A stretch of 39,733 nt of DNA. Origin: JAVBPP01 sp031549535 (GTDB lineage: Bacteria; Bacillota; Clostridia; Oscillospirales; Acutalibacteraceae). Positions 16,231-24,385 of the stretch are shown one piece after another; positions within the stretch are counted from its first letter, which is position 1, and every line of letters starts with the position of its first letter. The position numbers were made by a program, and so were the translations under genes. The notes beneath the pieces are model-generated. The model ran no database searches and was not told the DNA's origin. It worked only from the letters and a program-made list of their open reading frames with translations. The stretch spans positions 1 through 39,733 of the forward strand of contig JAVBPP010000091.1 of NCBI GenBank assembly GCA_031549535.1. Reading direction: 5' to 3'.

Positions 16231-17469
16231 TTAACTTTCATACAAATTCGCACAATATTTTTTTGCAATAGACGCTTCTTCCGCACAGGGCGCTCCGGTG
16301 TAACGCAGCAGTGGGACGCCGTTGTAAAGCCGCGCAGCCTGTTCCAGCGCCCTCATGTTATCGCTTTCCAGGCATAACGGAGCCGTAACAACCATCTGCA
16401 GGGCGGGTATCAGTTGCTCCGCCTGTGATGCTGTTGCAAGGGGAACGCCGATGATTGCTTTGCCTTCATCCTGCGCGTCCATGGCAAGGCCCACGAGGGT
16501 ATCCGTATCCGCCCCGCTGAGCATGGCAATCTCACTCCCCTGCACCGGCTGCGTTTTGGCATAGGAGGAGACCAGCTTTGTCTCCCGCAGCGCCTTACGC
16601 CGCTCTGCCTGCCGCCCGCACAGCGCTATGGTTTCGCGCAAATGTTGCGCCGTTGTACCGCAGCAGCCGCCGAGCAGGCAGACCCCCGGCAGCAGCAGCT
16701 CCCGCATCTGCCGCGCAAACTGTTCCGGCGTAATATCATAGTATGTCTCACCCTGCTCCAGGCGCGGCAAGCCCGCATTGGGCATAACGAGCAGCGGTAG
16801 CCTGCTTTGTTCGGACAACTGCCTGATATAGGGAGTAAGCATATCCGGGCCAAAACCGCAGTTCACGCCGATGGCGTCCACACCCAAGCCCTCCAGCAGC
16901 GTATGCACGCAATCCACGCCACCGCCCATGAGCAGGCGTCCATTTGCGTCCAACGTAAAGGACGCAAGCACAGGCAGCGTGCTATGCTCCTTCGCCGCAA
17001 GCACCGCCGCCTTCATTTCCAGCGTATCATTCATGGTTTCGATAATAATTACATCCGCTCCGGCCGCCTGCCCCACACATACCATTTCGGCATAGGCCGC
17101 ATAACAATCCGAAAAGCGCAAATCGCCGAAGGGCTTTAAAAAGCGCCCTGTCGGCCCGATATCCAGCGCCGCAAACGCCTGCCTGCCACTTTGCGCGATT
17201 TGTTGTTTCACAATGCGCAGCGCCGCATGTATGGCCTGTTCCGCCTGCTGTTTTTCCATTTTAAAGCAATTGGCGCCGAAGGTGTTGGCCGTAATCATAT
17301 CGCAGCCCGCCTCTAAAAATTCCCTGTGAACGGCGGCCAGTTCCTGCGGGTGTGTCAGGCTCCAAAACGCCGGTTCCTCCCCCGCCTTTAGACCGAGCCG
17401 CTGCAGATTTGTGCCGAGCGCACCGTCAAAATAGAGTAGGCCTGCATGCAGTCTTTCGTAAAAATCCAT
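16231..17469 (-). CDS. Homocysteine S-methyltransferase family protein with degenerate C-terminal extension
   Basis: The N-terminal ~285 residues form a complete homocysteine methyltransferase domain: FDGALGTNLQRLG near 14, TANTFGANCFKM near 59, the zinc ligand Cys in GVNCGFGPD (about 200) and GGCCGT (about 266-271), as in MetH, BHMT and MmuM. Proteins with only this domain are about 300 residues. Here about 125 more follow, including VVTAPLCLESDNMRALEQAARLYNGVPLL, which resembles the core strand and helix of the MetH pterin-binding domain but is too short to be a whole one. It probably transfers a methyl group to homocysteine in methionine synthesis. An AGGAGGCG site precedes ATG 17469. No SAM riboswitch or other methionine gene is visible. 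Confidence 0.82.
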   Translation of the reverse strand: MDFYERLHAGLLYFDGALGTNLQRLGLKAGEEPAFWSLTHPQELAAVHREFLEAGCDMITANTFGANCFKMEKQQAEQAIHAALRIVKQQIAQSGRQAFAALDIGPTGRFLKPFGDLRFSDCYAAYAEMVCVGQAAGADVIIIETMNDTLEMKAAVLAAKEHSTLPVLASFTLDANGRLLMGGGVDCVHTLLEGLGVDAIGVNCGFGPDMLTPYIRQLSEQSRLPLLVMPNAGLPRLEQGETYYDITPEQFARQMRELLLPGVCLLGGCCGTTAQHLRETIALCGRQAERRKALRETKLVSSYAKTQPVQGSEIAMLSGADTDTLVGLAMDAQDEGKAIIGVPLATASQAEQLIPALQMVVTAPLCLESDNMRALEQAARLYNGVPLLRYTGAPCAEEASIAKKYCANLYES

Positions 17470-17496
17470 AGAGAACGCCTCCTGTTTGTTGTATCC

Positions 17497-17655
17497 TATT
17501 GCTCCGCTGATGAAACCTTGCGTAATCAGGGGTGTGGGTTTTCATTGTCAGGCAAGGAAAAAAACGCAGGAATACTTTTGTATTCCGAGGATTTTTGACG
17601 CGGCGTGACGGTGAAAAGACCACTCATGATGCGCAAGGTTTCATCAGTGGAGCAA
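17497..17655. repeat. ~158-bp palindromic MITE-like element
   Basis: The left arm (about 17498-17523, ATTGCTCCGCTGATGAAACC and on) and right arm (about 17630-17656) are complementary over about 25 bp with one mismatch. Imperfect pairing continues inward, including TTTTCA...TGAAAA and GTCA...TGAC, to a centre GGAATAC-TTTT-GTATTCC near 17569-17587. The whole segment can fold into one long hairpin. It fills the gap between copA (its right end touches the copA stop codon) and the homocysteine methyltransferase gene. It codes for nothing convincing, and its shape is that of a non-autonomous palindromic mobile repeat. Confidence 0.72.
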
Positions 17656-17657
17656 TA

Positions 17658-17864
17658 TTACTCCACCGAAACCACCGTATACCCGGCGGCGGTTACGGCT
17701 TGAACCAGCACCTCATCTGAAATTTCGCGGGTCAGTATCAGCTCCGCACAGGCCTGCTCCAGCTTGACCTGAGCACTTACGCCCTCAATGGCGTTCAACG
17801 CCTGCTCCACACGACCTTTGCAGTGGTTGCAGGACATGCCATCAATTTTCATTGTCTTTTTCAT
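17658..17864 (-). CDS. Possible internal translation product: CopZ-like copper chaperone
   Basis: Within copA, in the same frame, ATG 17864 (Met767) is preceded by AAAAGGAG (17871-17878) at 6-nt spacing, a canonical start. The product would be 68 residues, MKKTMKIDGMSCNHCKGRVE and onward, ending at the copA stop, exactly the size and plan of CopZ/HMA chaperones with one Cu-binding CxxC. It could therefore be made both as the tail of CopA and as a free protein. What is seen is the site; that it is used is inference. Confidence 0.5.
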   Translation of the reverse strand: MKKTMKIDGMSCNHCKGRVEQALNAIEGVSAQVKLEQACAELILTREISDEVLVQAVTAAGYTVVSVE

Positions 17865-20162
17865 ACGAAACTCCTTTTCTGTTTCCGTTGTTATTGATAC
17901 TGGTTTCCACAGGCGTAAACGCAGGGCGTTGCTCACCACGAACACGGAGGAAAGGCTCATCGCCGCGGCGGCGAACATGGGGTTGAGCGTTATGCCGAAA
18001 GGCAGATAGAGCAGCCCGGCGGCAAGGGGGATACCGATGCAGTTATAAAAAAACGCCCAAAAAAGATTTTGCTTGATATTCCGCACGGTGGCTCGGGAAA
18101 GCGCAAGAGCCTGCACCACTGTGCGCAAGTCGCTGTTCATGAGCACGATATCCGCGCTCTCCATGGCGATGTCGGTTCCGTTGCCCACCGCTATACCGAC
18201 ATCCGCCTGCACCAGGGCGGGTGCGTCGTTGATGCCGTCCCCTATCATGGCGACGAAACGCCCCTCCTGCTGCAAAGCTGCGATTTTCTGCTGCTTTTCC
18301 TGCGGTAATACCTCACTGATAACCTGCTCGATACCGGCCTGAGCCGCAATGGCCTGCGCGGTGTGCACATTATCTCCGGTGAGTAAAATCACTTCTTTCC
18401 CCGCCTGCCGCAACGCAGTGATGGCCTCCCGACCGTGGGGGCGTATGGGGTCGGCGATGCAGATAAGCCCCAACAGCCTGCCGCCCCGGGCGAAGAACAG
18501 CGGAGTCTGCCCGCTTTGCGCGGCCTTATCCGCCTGCCCAAATAGTGTCTGCGCCGCTATGCTGTTTTCCCGCATCATACGGGCATTGCCCGCGAGGGCG
18601 GTCTTCCCGTCCACCTCAGCGCGGATGCCCTGCCCCGGAATCTGCTCCAGATGATGCGCCACATGCAGTGTATGATGCCGCTCTTTTGCAAACTCCACCA
18701 CCGCCTGCCCCAGAGGGTGTTCGGAAAGCAGTTCGATTGCACAAGCAACGGAAAGCAGCGTTTCCTCCTGCGTGTTTTCAGCCGGGTATATGCCGGTTAC
18801 AGAAGGCTTGCCCCGGGTGACGGTTCCGGTTTTATCCAGCACCACCGTATCCACACGCTGCGCTTGCTCCAGGCTCTCTGCCGTTTTATAGAGGATGCCG
18901 CGCTGCGCTCCCCTGCCCATACCCACCATCAGCGCAGTGGGCGTTGCAAGCCCCAGTGCGCAGGGGCAGCTGATGACCAGAACCGCAATTCCTACAGACA
19001 GCGAAAAAGTCGTGCCCTTCCCTGCAAACAGCCACAGTAGCGCACTGACGATGGCAATGGCTATAACAACCGGCACAAACACCGCGCTGACCTTATCCGC
19101 AAGGCGGGCAATCGGCGCTTTGCCGGAGCTGGCCTGCTCCACCAGACGGATGATTTGGGAAAGTGTCGTATCCTGCCCCACGCGTGTGGCGCGCAGCTGC
19201 AGATAGCCGGAGGTGCACACCGTCCCGGCGGTCAGCGCATCCCCCTCGCCTTTCTCCACCGGCAGGCTCTCCCCCGTAATCGCGGACTCATCCAAGGTAC
19301 CTATCCCTTGCGCTACCACACCGTCTATGGGTACTGCACTACCGGTTTTAACCAGCACAATATCCCCGGGAACAATATCCTTGGCGGGAACCTCTATTTC
19401 CGTTCCCTCCCGCAGAATAACGGCGGTTTTGGGCGTCAGTCGCAGAAGCCCTGCAATGGCGTCCCCGGTTTTCCCTTTGGCACCTGCCTCCAGCAGTTTT
19501 CCCAACGTGATAAGCGTGAGTATCGTGCCTGCGGACTCAAAATATAGACCCATCACCAGCTCATCAACCAAGGCAAACGCCCCGGCTGCCAACGCATTGC
19601 CGATTCGATACATGGAAATTACGCTATACAAAACAGCTGCCCCCGCGCCCAGGGCAATCAGGCTGTCCATTGTTGGGCTGCGCTGCCACAGGGTTCGTAT
19701 CCCGCGCGAAAAAAAGCTGCGGTTGAGAAACAGAATACAAAGGCAGAGCAAAAACTGCGTCATGGCAAAGGGAATGGCGTGTGCCGCGCCATGCAGCGCG
19801 GTGGGAATGGGCAAATGCAGCATATGCCCCATGGAGAGGTAGAACAGCGGCAGCATGGCCAGGGCGGAATAAATCAGACGTCGCTTCAACAGGCGATACT
19901 CCTCCCCTGCCGGATCTGGCACGGTTTGCCGCTCCTCCCCCCGTTCCTCGCGAGGCAGGGACGCACCGTAGCCCGCGCGCTCCACCGCCTGTATGACGGA
20001 AGCGGGCGACAGTTTCGCCGAATCATAAGTCAACAGCAGGCTGTTCGTGAGCAGATTGACCCGAACCTCCTGCACCCCGTCCAAGGCTTTCACTGCCTTC
20101 TCCACATGGGCGGAGCAGGCAGAGCAGGTCATGCCAGTGACTTGAAATTGTTGTGTATGCAT
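17658..20162 (-). CDS. copA: Copper-translocating P1B-type ATPase with C-terminal CopZ-like fusion
   Basis: This is a Cu+ export ATPase of 834 residues. An N-terminal HMA domain with GMTCSAC (about 10-16) is followed by the membrane helices. The actuator loop has ITGESLPVEKGEGD (about 294), the CPC copper site is VISCPCALGLATPTAL (about 400), the phosphorylation site is DKTGTVT (about 441) and the hinge is GDGINDAPAL (about 639). After the last helices (ALRLRLW) and a short linker, a second complete HMA domain begins at Met767, with GMSCNHC; its 68 residues match a stand-alone CopZ chaperone. Bacterial CopA proteins normally carry HMA domains only at the N-terminus. An internal ribosome binding site lies in the linker. 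No CsoR/CopY regulator gene is nearby. Confidence 0.96.
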   Translation of the reverse strand: MHTQQFQVTGMTCSACSAHVEKAVKALDGVQEVRVNLLTNSLLLTYDSAKLSPASVIQAVERAGYGASLPREERGEERQTVPDPAGEEYRLLKRRLIYSALAMLPLFYLSMGHMLHLPIPTALHGAAHAIPFAMTQFLLCLCILFLNRSFFSRGIRTLWQRSPTMDSLIALGAGAAVLYSVISMYRIGNALAAGAFALVDELVMGLYFESAGTILTLITLGKLLEAGAKGKTGDAIAGLLRLTPKTAVILREGTEIEVPAKDIVPGDIVLVKTGSAVPIDGVVAQGIGTLDESAITGESLPVEKGEGDALTAGTVCTSGYLQLRATRVGQDTTLSQIIRLVEQASSGKAPIARLADKVSAVFVPVVIAIAIVSALLWLFAGKGTTFSLSVGIAVLVISCPCALGLATPTALMVGMGRGAQRGILYKTAESLEQAQRVDTVVLDKTGTVTRGKPSVTGIYPAENTQEETLLSVACAIELLSEHPLGQAVVEFAKERHHTLHVAHHLEQIPGQGIRAEVDGKTALAGNARMMRENSIAAQTLFGQADKAAQSGQTPLFFARGGRLLGLICIADPIRPHGREAITALRQAGKEVILLTGDNVHTAQAIAAQAGIEQVISEVLPQEKQQKIAALQQEGRFVAMIGDGINDAPALVQADVGIAVGNGTDIAMESADIVLMNSDLRTVVQALALSRATVRNIKQNLFWAFFYNCIGIPLAAGLLYLPFGITLNPMFAAAAMSLSSVFVVSNALRLRLWKPVSITTETEKEFRMKKTMKIDGMSCNHCKGRVEQALNAIEGVSAQVKLEQACAELILTREISDEVLVQAVTAAGYTVVSVE

Positions 20163-20179
20163 AATAACCTCGTGTTTGA

Positions 20180-20225
20180 AACGTTAGTGGTACCTTGTTT
20201 ATATAATACCACAGTAATGCATGCA
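20180..20225 (-). promoter_or_regulatory. Likely copA promoter
   Basis: On the minus strand, TTGCAT (in the stretch near 20220-20225) is followed after 17 bp by TATAAA (near 20197-20202), about 35 bp before the copA start and its GAGGTT site. I saw no clear CsoR or CopY operator. Confidence 0.45.
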
Positions 20226-20265
20226 AATCATAGGTTTTTATAAGAGATTTTATAAGCAAACCAAT

Positions 20266-20312
20266 CGATAAAAAAACAGGCTGCCCGGCGAAATACGCAC
20301 GGGCAGCCCGGT
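20266..20312 (-). terminator. Terminator of the Ig-like repeat gene
   Basis: Read on the minus strand, GGGCTGCCCG and CGGGCAGCC pair around a loop of about 11 bases, followed by TGTTTTTTTATC. This is a standard rho-independent terminator for the gene ending at 20374, and it insulates copA downstream. Confidence 0.85.
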
Positions 20313-20320
20313 TGCGCTTT

Positions 20321-20371
20321 TATACCAATCTCCATTAGAAAGCGTCATAAAAAATCTTGGGTGATTGGTAT
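20321..20371. repeat. 50-bp inverted repeat sharing a 20-bp motif with the IS-like ends
   Basis: ATACCAATC (20322-20330) and GATTGGTAT (20363-20371) are inverted repeats about 32 bp apart, ending 2 bp before the stop codon of the Ig-like gene. Its first 20 bases, TATACCAATCTCCATTAGAA (20321-20340), recur exactly (inverted) at 119-138, next to the left IS-like end. They recur with a 2-base gap at 39588-39605, beside the right one. Confidence 0.6.
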
Positions 20372-20373
20372 TA

Positions 20374-23300
20374 CTATTTGCGAATCCAGTAAAACACAAT
20401 ATCATCCTGCATGAACATACGCATGTAAACCGGAATGAGGGAATAAGAACCTTCCATCTGCATACTAAAATTGTTACGCGACTTTTTCAGCAGATTATCA
20501 CTGTTAATCTCTGCCTCAATTTTGCCGCTATAAGTGGTCTTCATGTCTTCCATTTCGCCTGAATCCGGCATGTCAACGTCATTCATTTCCATCATGGTTG
20601 AGCTAATCCATTCAGAGGTCTGGTTAGGCGAAAGCTTCTGTGATTTAGCGGTTATGGTAACGAGATAATTCTCGCCGCTCTTTGTACAACTGGCGCTGGC
20701 GACATGCTCCGGCTTGAGTATGGACATATATGGCTTTCCATGCACAGGAAGCGCCTCCTGCAGTGCCACGCCATCGTCATCCAGCGTTTCCATGGGTTGC
20801 CCGTTTTCATACATGCCGTAATATTCCGCGCGTTTACTGCCGTCCTCACCGAGCGGGGCGCTGATGCCCCCCACCTTCATCTCCAACTCAGAGGTCATGG
20901 CAATTTCTAAGTCAAAGCGTCCGGTTGATGCCTTTGTAGAGTTTGCACAGTAGTTGTAATAGGCAACAATATCCGCAACATTCGTCCCCACAGGGATAAC
21001 AACCGTCATCGTACACGTTGCCTTTGAACCATTATGGGCGGTAACAGTAATTTCCGATGTTCCAACTCCGACGGCCGTGATGGTTCCGTCTGCGTTGGCG
21101 ATGGCGACATCTGTGTTAGAGGAACTGTAGGTATTGCGCACAATTGCATTGGAGGGAACCATAACCGTTGTGGGGCAAACCTTGGTGGTGCCCAATCCAT
21201 AAGTCACATCCGAAATTTTGATGTCGGTTGCGGGGGGACGAACGTTGACGGTGATGGTAATTGTTTTGCCGTTCACAGCCTTTGCCGTCACCGTTGTAGT
21301 GCCCAGGGCAATCGCCTTAATCAAACCTGTAGAGCTCACGGTTGCGACAGCCGTCTTTGCCGAGGACCAGGTCACGTTCTGTTGCGCGTTGGAGGGCGCG
21401 ACAGTAGCTTTCAGCTGAAAGCTCTCCGCTTTTAACAGGTTCACCTCCACTGTATTCAAGCTCACCGACACAGGCGCGGGATAAACTGTAACCTTACAGG
21501 TTGAGGTGAATCCGTTCGTGGTCTTTGCAGTTATCGTAACAGGGCCAACAGCCTTGGCCGTCACTTTTCCGTTGCCGTCCACGGTGGCGATGTTAGCGTT
21601 GGATGTGGAATAGCTGACAGTTGTATACGCATTCGAGGGAGTCAGCGTTGCAGTAAGCGTTGCGCTTTGGCCAAGATACAGGGGCAGGCTGGTTTTGCTC
21701 AGCGCTACCTTTGTGGGCGCGGGTAAAATCGTAAGCGTGCAGCTGGCTGCCCTGCCGTTATATGCGGTAGCCGTAATGGTAACGGTACCGTCTTTGATTG
21801 CCGTAACTAAACCGGTACTGCTGTTTACCGTGGCAAGGGAGGTGTTGGAGGAGGTCCATTTCACAGCACCCGCAGTTGTGGAAAACAGCGGCGCATTGAG
21901 GGTGTAACCCAAGGTTGCGGTTTGCTTTGTCGCCAGTTTGAGTGTGCTTGCGGTGAGCTTGATTCCGGTGGGTGCGGAGCGAACCGTCAGCTTGACGCTG
22001 GCTTTTCTGCTGTTATAAGTGGACGCCGTGATGGTAACCGTTCCCGCCCGCAGGGTTTTCACAAGACCGCTTTTATCCACCGTGGCCACAGCGGTATTGT
22101 CGGATGACCATTTGATAACAGACGCCGCTGTCGTAGTGGTAAGCGAGGCGCTGAGCTTAACAGATTCTCCCGCGCCAAAGGTCGTGCGCGAAATGCTGCC
22201 CAGTTTAATACCTGCCGGCGCCGCTTTGACATACACGGTGCATGTCGCAGGTTTTCCGTTATACGTTATAACCTTAATGGTTGTGCTGCTGCCAGCCTTT
22301 ACACCCTTTACCACGCCGCTGGCCGTGACAGTGGCAATCGCAGTGTTAGCGGATTGATATTTTAAGGAAGCCGCCGCAGTGGAGGGCGTGAACTTAGTGG
22401 CCAAGGATACCGTTTCACCCGCGCCGAGCGTTATTGTTTTATTGGTAAACGCAATTGCCGTGGGCGCCGCCTTGACCTCTATGCTGCAACTCGCATAGGA
22501 GCCATTGTAAGCAGTGACCTTAATTGTCGCCTTCCCCACATTGACTGCCTTGACTTTGCCGCTGCTGTCCACCGTTGCAACGCTCTTGTTTGAAGAAGTC
22601 CAGGTCTTTGTTGTGAGTGCATTGGAGGGTGCAAAGGAGGCGCTGAGCGCCAGGCTATCGCCCTTGCCGAGTATGGCGCTTGTTTTACTCATCGTCACTT
22701 TGGTAGGCGCAGCCTTCACTGTGACGGTGCAGCTTGCATATTTTCCGTTATAAGCCGTGGCCTTAATTGTAGCTGTTCCAACCTTTAACGCTTTCACTTT
22801 TCCGGCGGAATCCACGCTCGCCACCGAAGTGTTGCTGGAAGTCCATTTTTTAGTTCCTACGGCACCGGAGTTATAACTCGCGCTCAGCGTCTTAGTCTGC
22901 CCAACGCCCAATGTCGCCGTTTTTACATTCATCGTTACAGTTTTGGGTGCCGCTTTCACTGTAACTTTGCAGCTTGCATATTTTCCGTTATAGGCCGTGG
23001 CCTTAATTGTAGCTGTTCCAACCTTTAACGCTTTCACTTTTCCGGCGGAATCCACGCTCGCCACCGAAGTGTTGCTGGAAGTCCATTTTTTAGTTCCTGC
23101 GGCACCGGAGTTGTAACTCGCGCTCAGCGTTTGGGTCTGCCCAACGCCCAATGTCGCCGTTTTTACGTTCATCGTTACTGTTTTGGGTGCCGCTTTCACT
23201 GTAACTTTGCAGGTTGCTGAACGGCCGTTGGATGTTCTGACGGTGACCGTTGCACTGCCCGCCTTCACCGCCGTAATTTTACCGGCAGAGCTGACGGTTG

Positions 23301-23514
23301 CAACCGCCTTGTTGCTGGAAGTATAGGTGTTTTTACTCGTTGCGTTAGACGGTGAGTAGGTTGCCTTAAGAGCCCTGCTCTCCTTTACGCCGAGCGTAAC
23401 TGAGGTTGGTGAGAGAGTCACTTTGGATGGCGCCGCCGCCGAGACAGTCAGTGGAAACATGGTTACCATAAGCAAACAGACCGTTACGGCACTGACAAGC
23501 TTTTTCCTTTTCAT
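20374..23514 (-). CDS. Secreted protein with about ten Big_2 (bacterial Ig-like) repeats
   Basis: This is a secreted 1046-residue protein (from Met 23514). A signal peptide (MKRKKLVSAVTVCLLMV... to VSA, about 1-26) leads into ten tandem ~80-residue Big_2 domains. Each starts with AP-x-x-hydrophobic plus a LG/L patch and contains (W/Y)xSSNxxVATV and V(K)AVKxGxATI. Repeats 2 and 3 are almost identical in protein and DNA. The last ~200 residues, starting after VVIPVGTNVADIVAYYNYC, contain no Ig repeat and I do not recognise them; they look like a globular binding or lipoprotein-like domain. There is no LPXTG sorting signal or SLH domain. The start is uncertain: ATG 23526 adds four residues but sits too close to the AAAGGA site. 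Confidence 0.9.
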   Translation of the reverse strand: MKRKKLVSAVTVCLLMVTMFPLTVSAAAPSKVTLSPTSVTLGVKESRALKATYSPSNATSKNTYTSSNKAVATVSSAGKITAVKAGSATVTVRTSNGRSATCKVTVKAAPKTVTMNVKTATLGVGQTQTLSASYNSGAAGTKKWTSSNTSVASVDSAGKVKALKVGTATIKATAYNGKYASCKVTVKAAPKTVTMNVKTATLGVGQTKTLSASYNSGAVGTKKWTSSNTSVASVDSAGKVKALKVGTATIKATAYNGKYASCTVTVKAAPTKVTMSKTSAILGKGDSLALSASFAPSNALTTKTWTSSNKSVATVDSSGKVKAVNVGKATIKVTAYNGSYASCSIEVKAAPTAIAFTNKTITLGAGETVSLATKFTPSTAAASLKYQSANTAIATVTASGVVKGVKAGSSTTIKVITYNGKPATCTVYVKAAPAGIKLGSISRTTFGAGESVKLSASLTTTTAASVIKWSSDNTAVATVDKSGLVKTLRAGTVTITASTYNSRKASVKLTVRSAPTGIKLTASTLKLATKQTATLGYTLNAPLFSTTAGAVKWTSSNTSLATVNSSTGLVTAIKDGTVTITATAYNGRAASCTLTILPAPTKVALSKTSLPLYLGQSATLTATLTPSNAYTTVSYSTSNANIATVDGNGKVTAKAVGPVTITAKTTNGFTSTCKVTVYPAPVSVSLNTVEVNLLKAESFQLKATVAPSNAQQNVTWSSAKTAVATVSSTGLIKAIALGTTTVTAKAVNGKTITITVNVRPPATDIKISDVTYGLGTTKVCPTTVMVPSNAIVRNTYSSSNTDVAIANADGTITAVGVGTSEITVTAHNGSKATCTMTVVIPVGTNVADIVAYYNYCANSTKASTGRFDLEIAMTSELEMKVGGISAPLGEDGSKRAEYYGMYENGQPMETLDDDGVALQEALPVHGKPYMSILKPEHVASASCTKSGENYLVTITAKSQKLSPNQTSEWISSTMMEMNDVDMPDSGEMEDMKTTYSGKIEAEINSDNLLKKSRNNFSMQMEGSYSLIPVYMRMFMQDDIVFYWIRK

Positions 23515-23746
23515 AGAGCTACTCATTTCCTTTCTGCATAGCACTAGCATAGCATAACAATATCGTTTTTACATGCGCCAAATTTTGGCAGATATCATAC
23601 TACGGGCCGCAGCAAAACATGCTGAACCCTACTGAAAATTATACCATAAAGCTGGTGAAAAGCAATGCTAAAGTGTGAACAAACAACAAAAATTCTATTG
23701 TCGTACCCCCTTGTGCCTTTCCAAAAGAATATTTCAAAAATATAGC

Positions 23747-23775
23747 TTGCATGGCGAGGCGCTTTGCTGTATAAT
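23747..23775 (+). promoter_or_regulatory. yajC promoter
   Basis: TTGCAT (23747-23752) and a perfect TATAAT (23770-23775) are separated by 17 bp, about 33 bp before the yajC start. The rest of the 23515-23808 gap is AT rich and holds only the leader and promoter of the divergent Ig-like gene, which I could not define, and short direct repeats (TGCTATGC on the minus strand near 23533-23555). Confidence 0.8.
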
Positions 23776-23808
23776 GCCTAGTTAGAATGGCTTTCGGAGG
23801 AATGGAAA

Positions 23809-24279
23809 ATGAATTACTTTATCCTGTTAAACAGCATGCTGGGCATGGGCGGCTCAGCCGCAGGCGGAACCGGAAACTCAAAGAGCTCCTATACGATGAT
23901 TTTAATGATGGTTGGCATGTTCGGCGTTATGTATCTGTTCATGATTCGGCCGCAGAAGAAAAAGCAAAAAGAAGAGCAATCCATGCGGGACAACGTGCAG
24001 ATTGGTGACGAAATCACCACCATCGGCGGCATTATGGGTCGTGTTGTTACGGTGAAGGAGGACTCCCTCATTATTGAAACAGGAGCCGACCGCAACAAAA
24101 TGAAAATTGCCCGCTGGGCCGTGAGTGTTAATAACACCGCAACCGAAAAAATTGAGGCGGAACGCGCCGCAACCAAAGAAGCCGCCGAGGCAGAAAAAGC
24201 AGCCAAGATGGAAGAGGCGGGAGCAAACAGCAAGGCCAGCCGCAAAAAAAGCAAAAAGAACAAGGGCGAGGATGAATAA
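23809..24279 (+). CDS. yajC: Preprotein translocase subunit YajC
   Basis: This is an accessory component of the Sec translocon that associates with SecDF. The single membrane helix (TMILMMVGMFGVMYLFMI, about residues 26-44) is followed at once by the RPQKKKQKE basic motif. The conserved core comes next (VQIGDEITTIGGIMGRVVTV...LIIETG about 60-90, and KMKIARWAV). The last ~50 residues are a low-complexity charged tail of Ala/Glu/Lys, longer than in typical YajC (about 90-110 residues). ATG 23809 is correctly spaced from CGGAGGA; a second ATG in another frame just before it has no spacing. It stands alone, with its own promoter and terminator, and not beside secDF. Confidence 0.95.
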   Translation: MNYFILLNSMLGMGGSAAGGTGNSKSSYTMILMMVGMFGVMYLFMIRPQKKKQKEEQSMRDNVQIGDEITTIGGIMGRVVTVKEDSLIIETGADRNKMKIARWAVSVNNTATEKIEAERAATKEAAEAEKAAKMEEAGANSKASRKKSKKNKGEDE

Positions 24280-24320
24280 TGTAAGGGTTATTCACCTTCT
24301 CTGTTCCACTACAAAAGCGC

Positions 24321-24364
24321 ATCAACCGAAAACGGCAGAATGCTCGTTTTCGGTTGATTTTTAT
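24321..24364 (+). terminator. yajC terminator
   Basis: ATCAACCGAAAACG (24321-24334) pairs with CGTTTTCGGTTGAT (24345-24358) around a 10-base loop, followed by a T-rich run ending near 24364. The convergent gene at 24386 may use it in part from the other side. Confidence 0.88.
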
Positions 24365-24385
24365 TTGTACGATTGATATTATGCA

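Noticed and set aside
16165..16235. SAM or other riboswitch near the homocysteine methyltransferase
   Set aside because: No S-box or other conserved riboswitch core is visible; the stretch holds the GH4 promoter, and the 5' side of the methyltransferase gene is the palindrome.
17426..17720. Two ~62-65 residue ORFs across the palindrome
   Set aside because: They mirror each other because of the palindrome and have no ribosome binding site or family resemblance.
22730..23209. Tandem 240-bp repeats considered as a CRISPR-like or mobile array
   Set aside because: They are in-frame Ig-domain codons without spacers or terminal inverted repeats.
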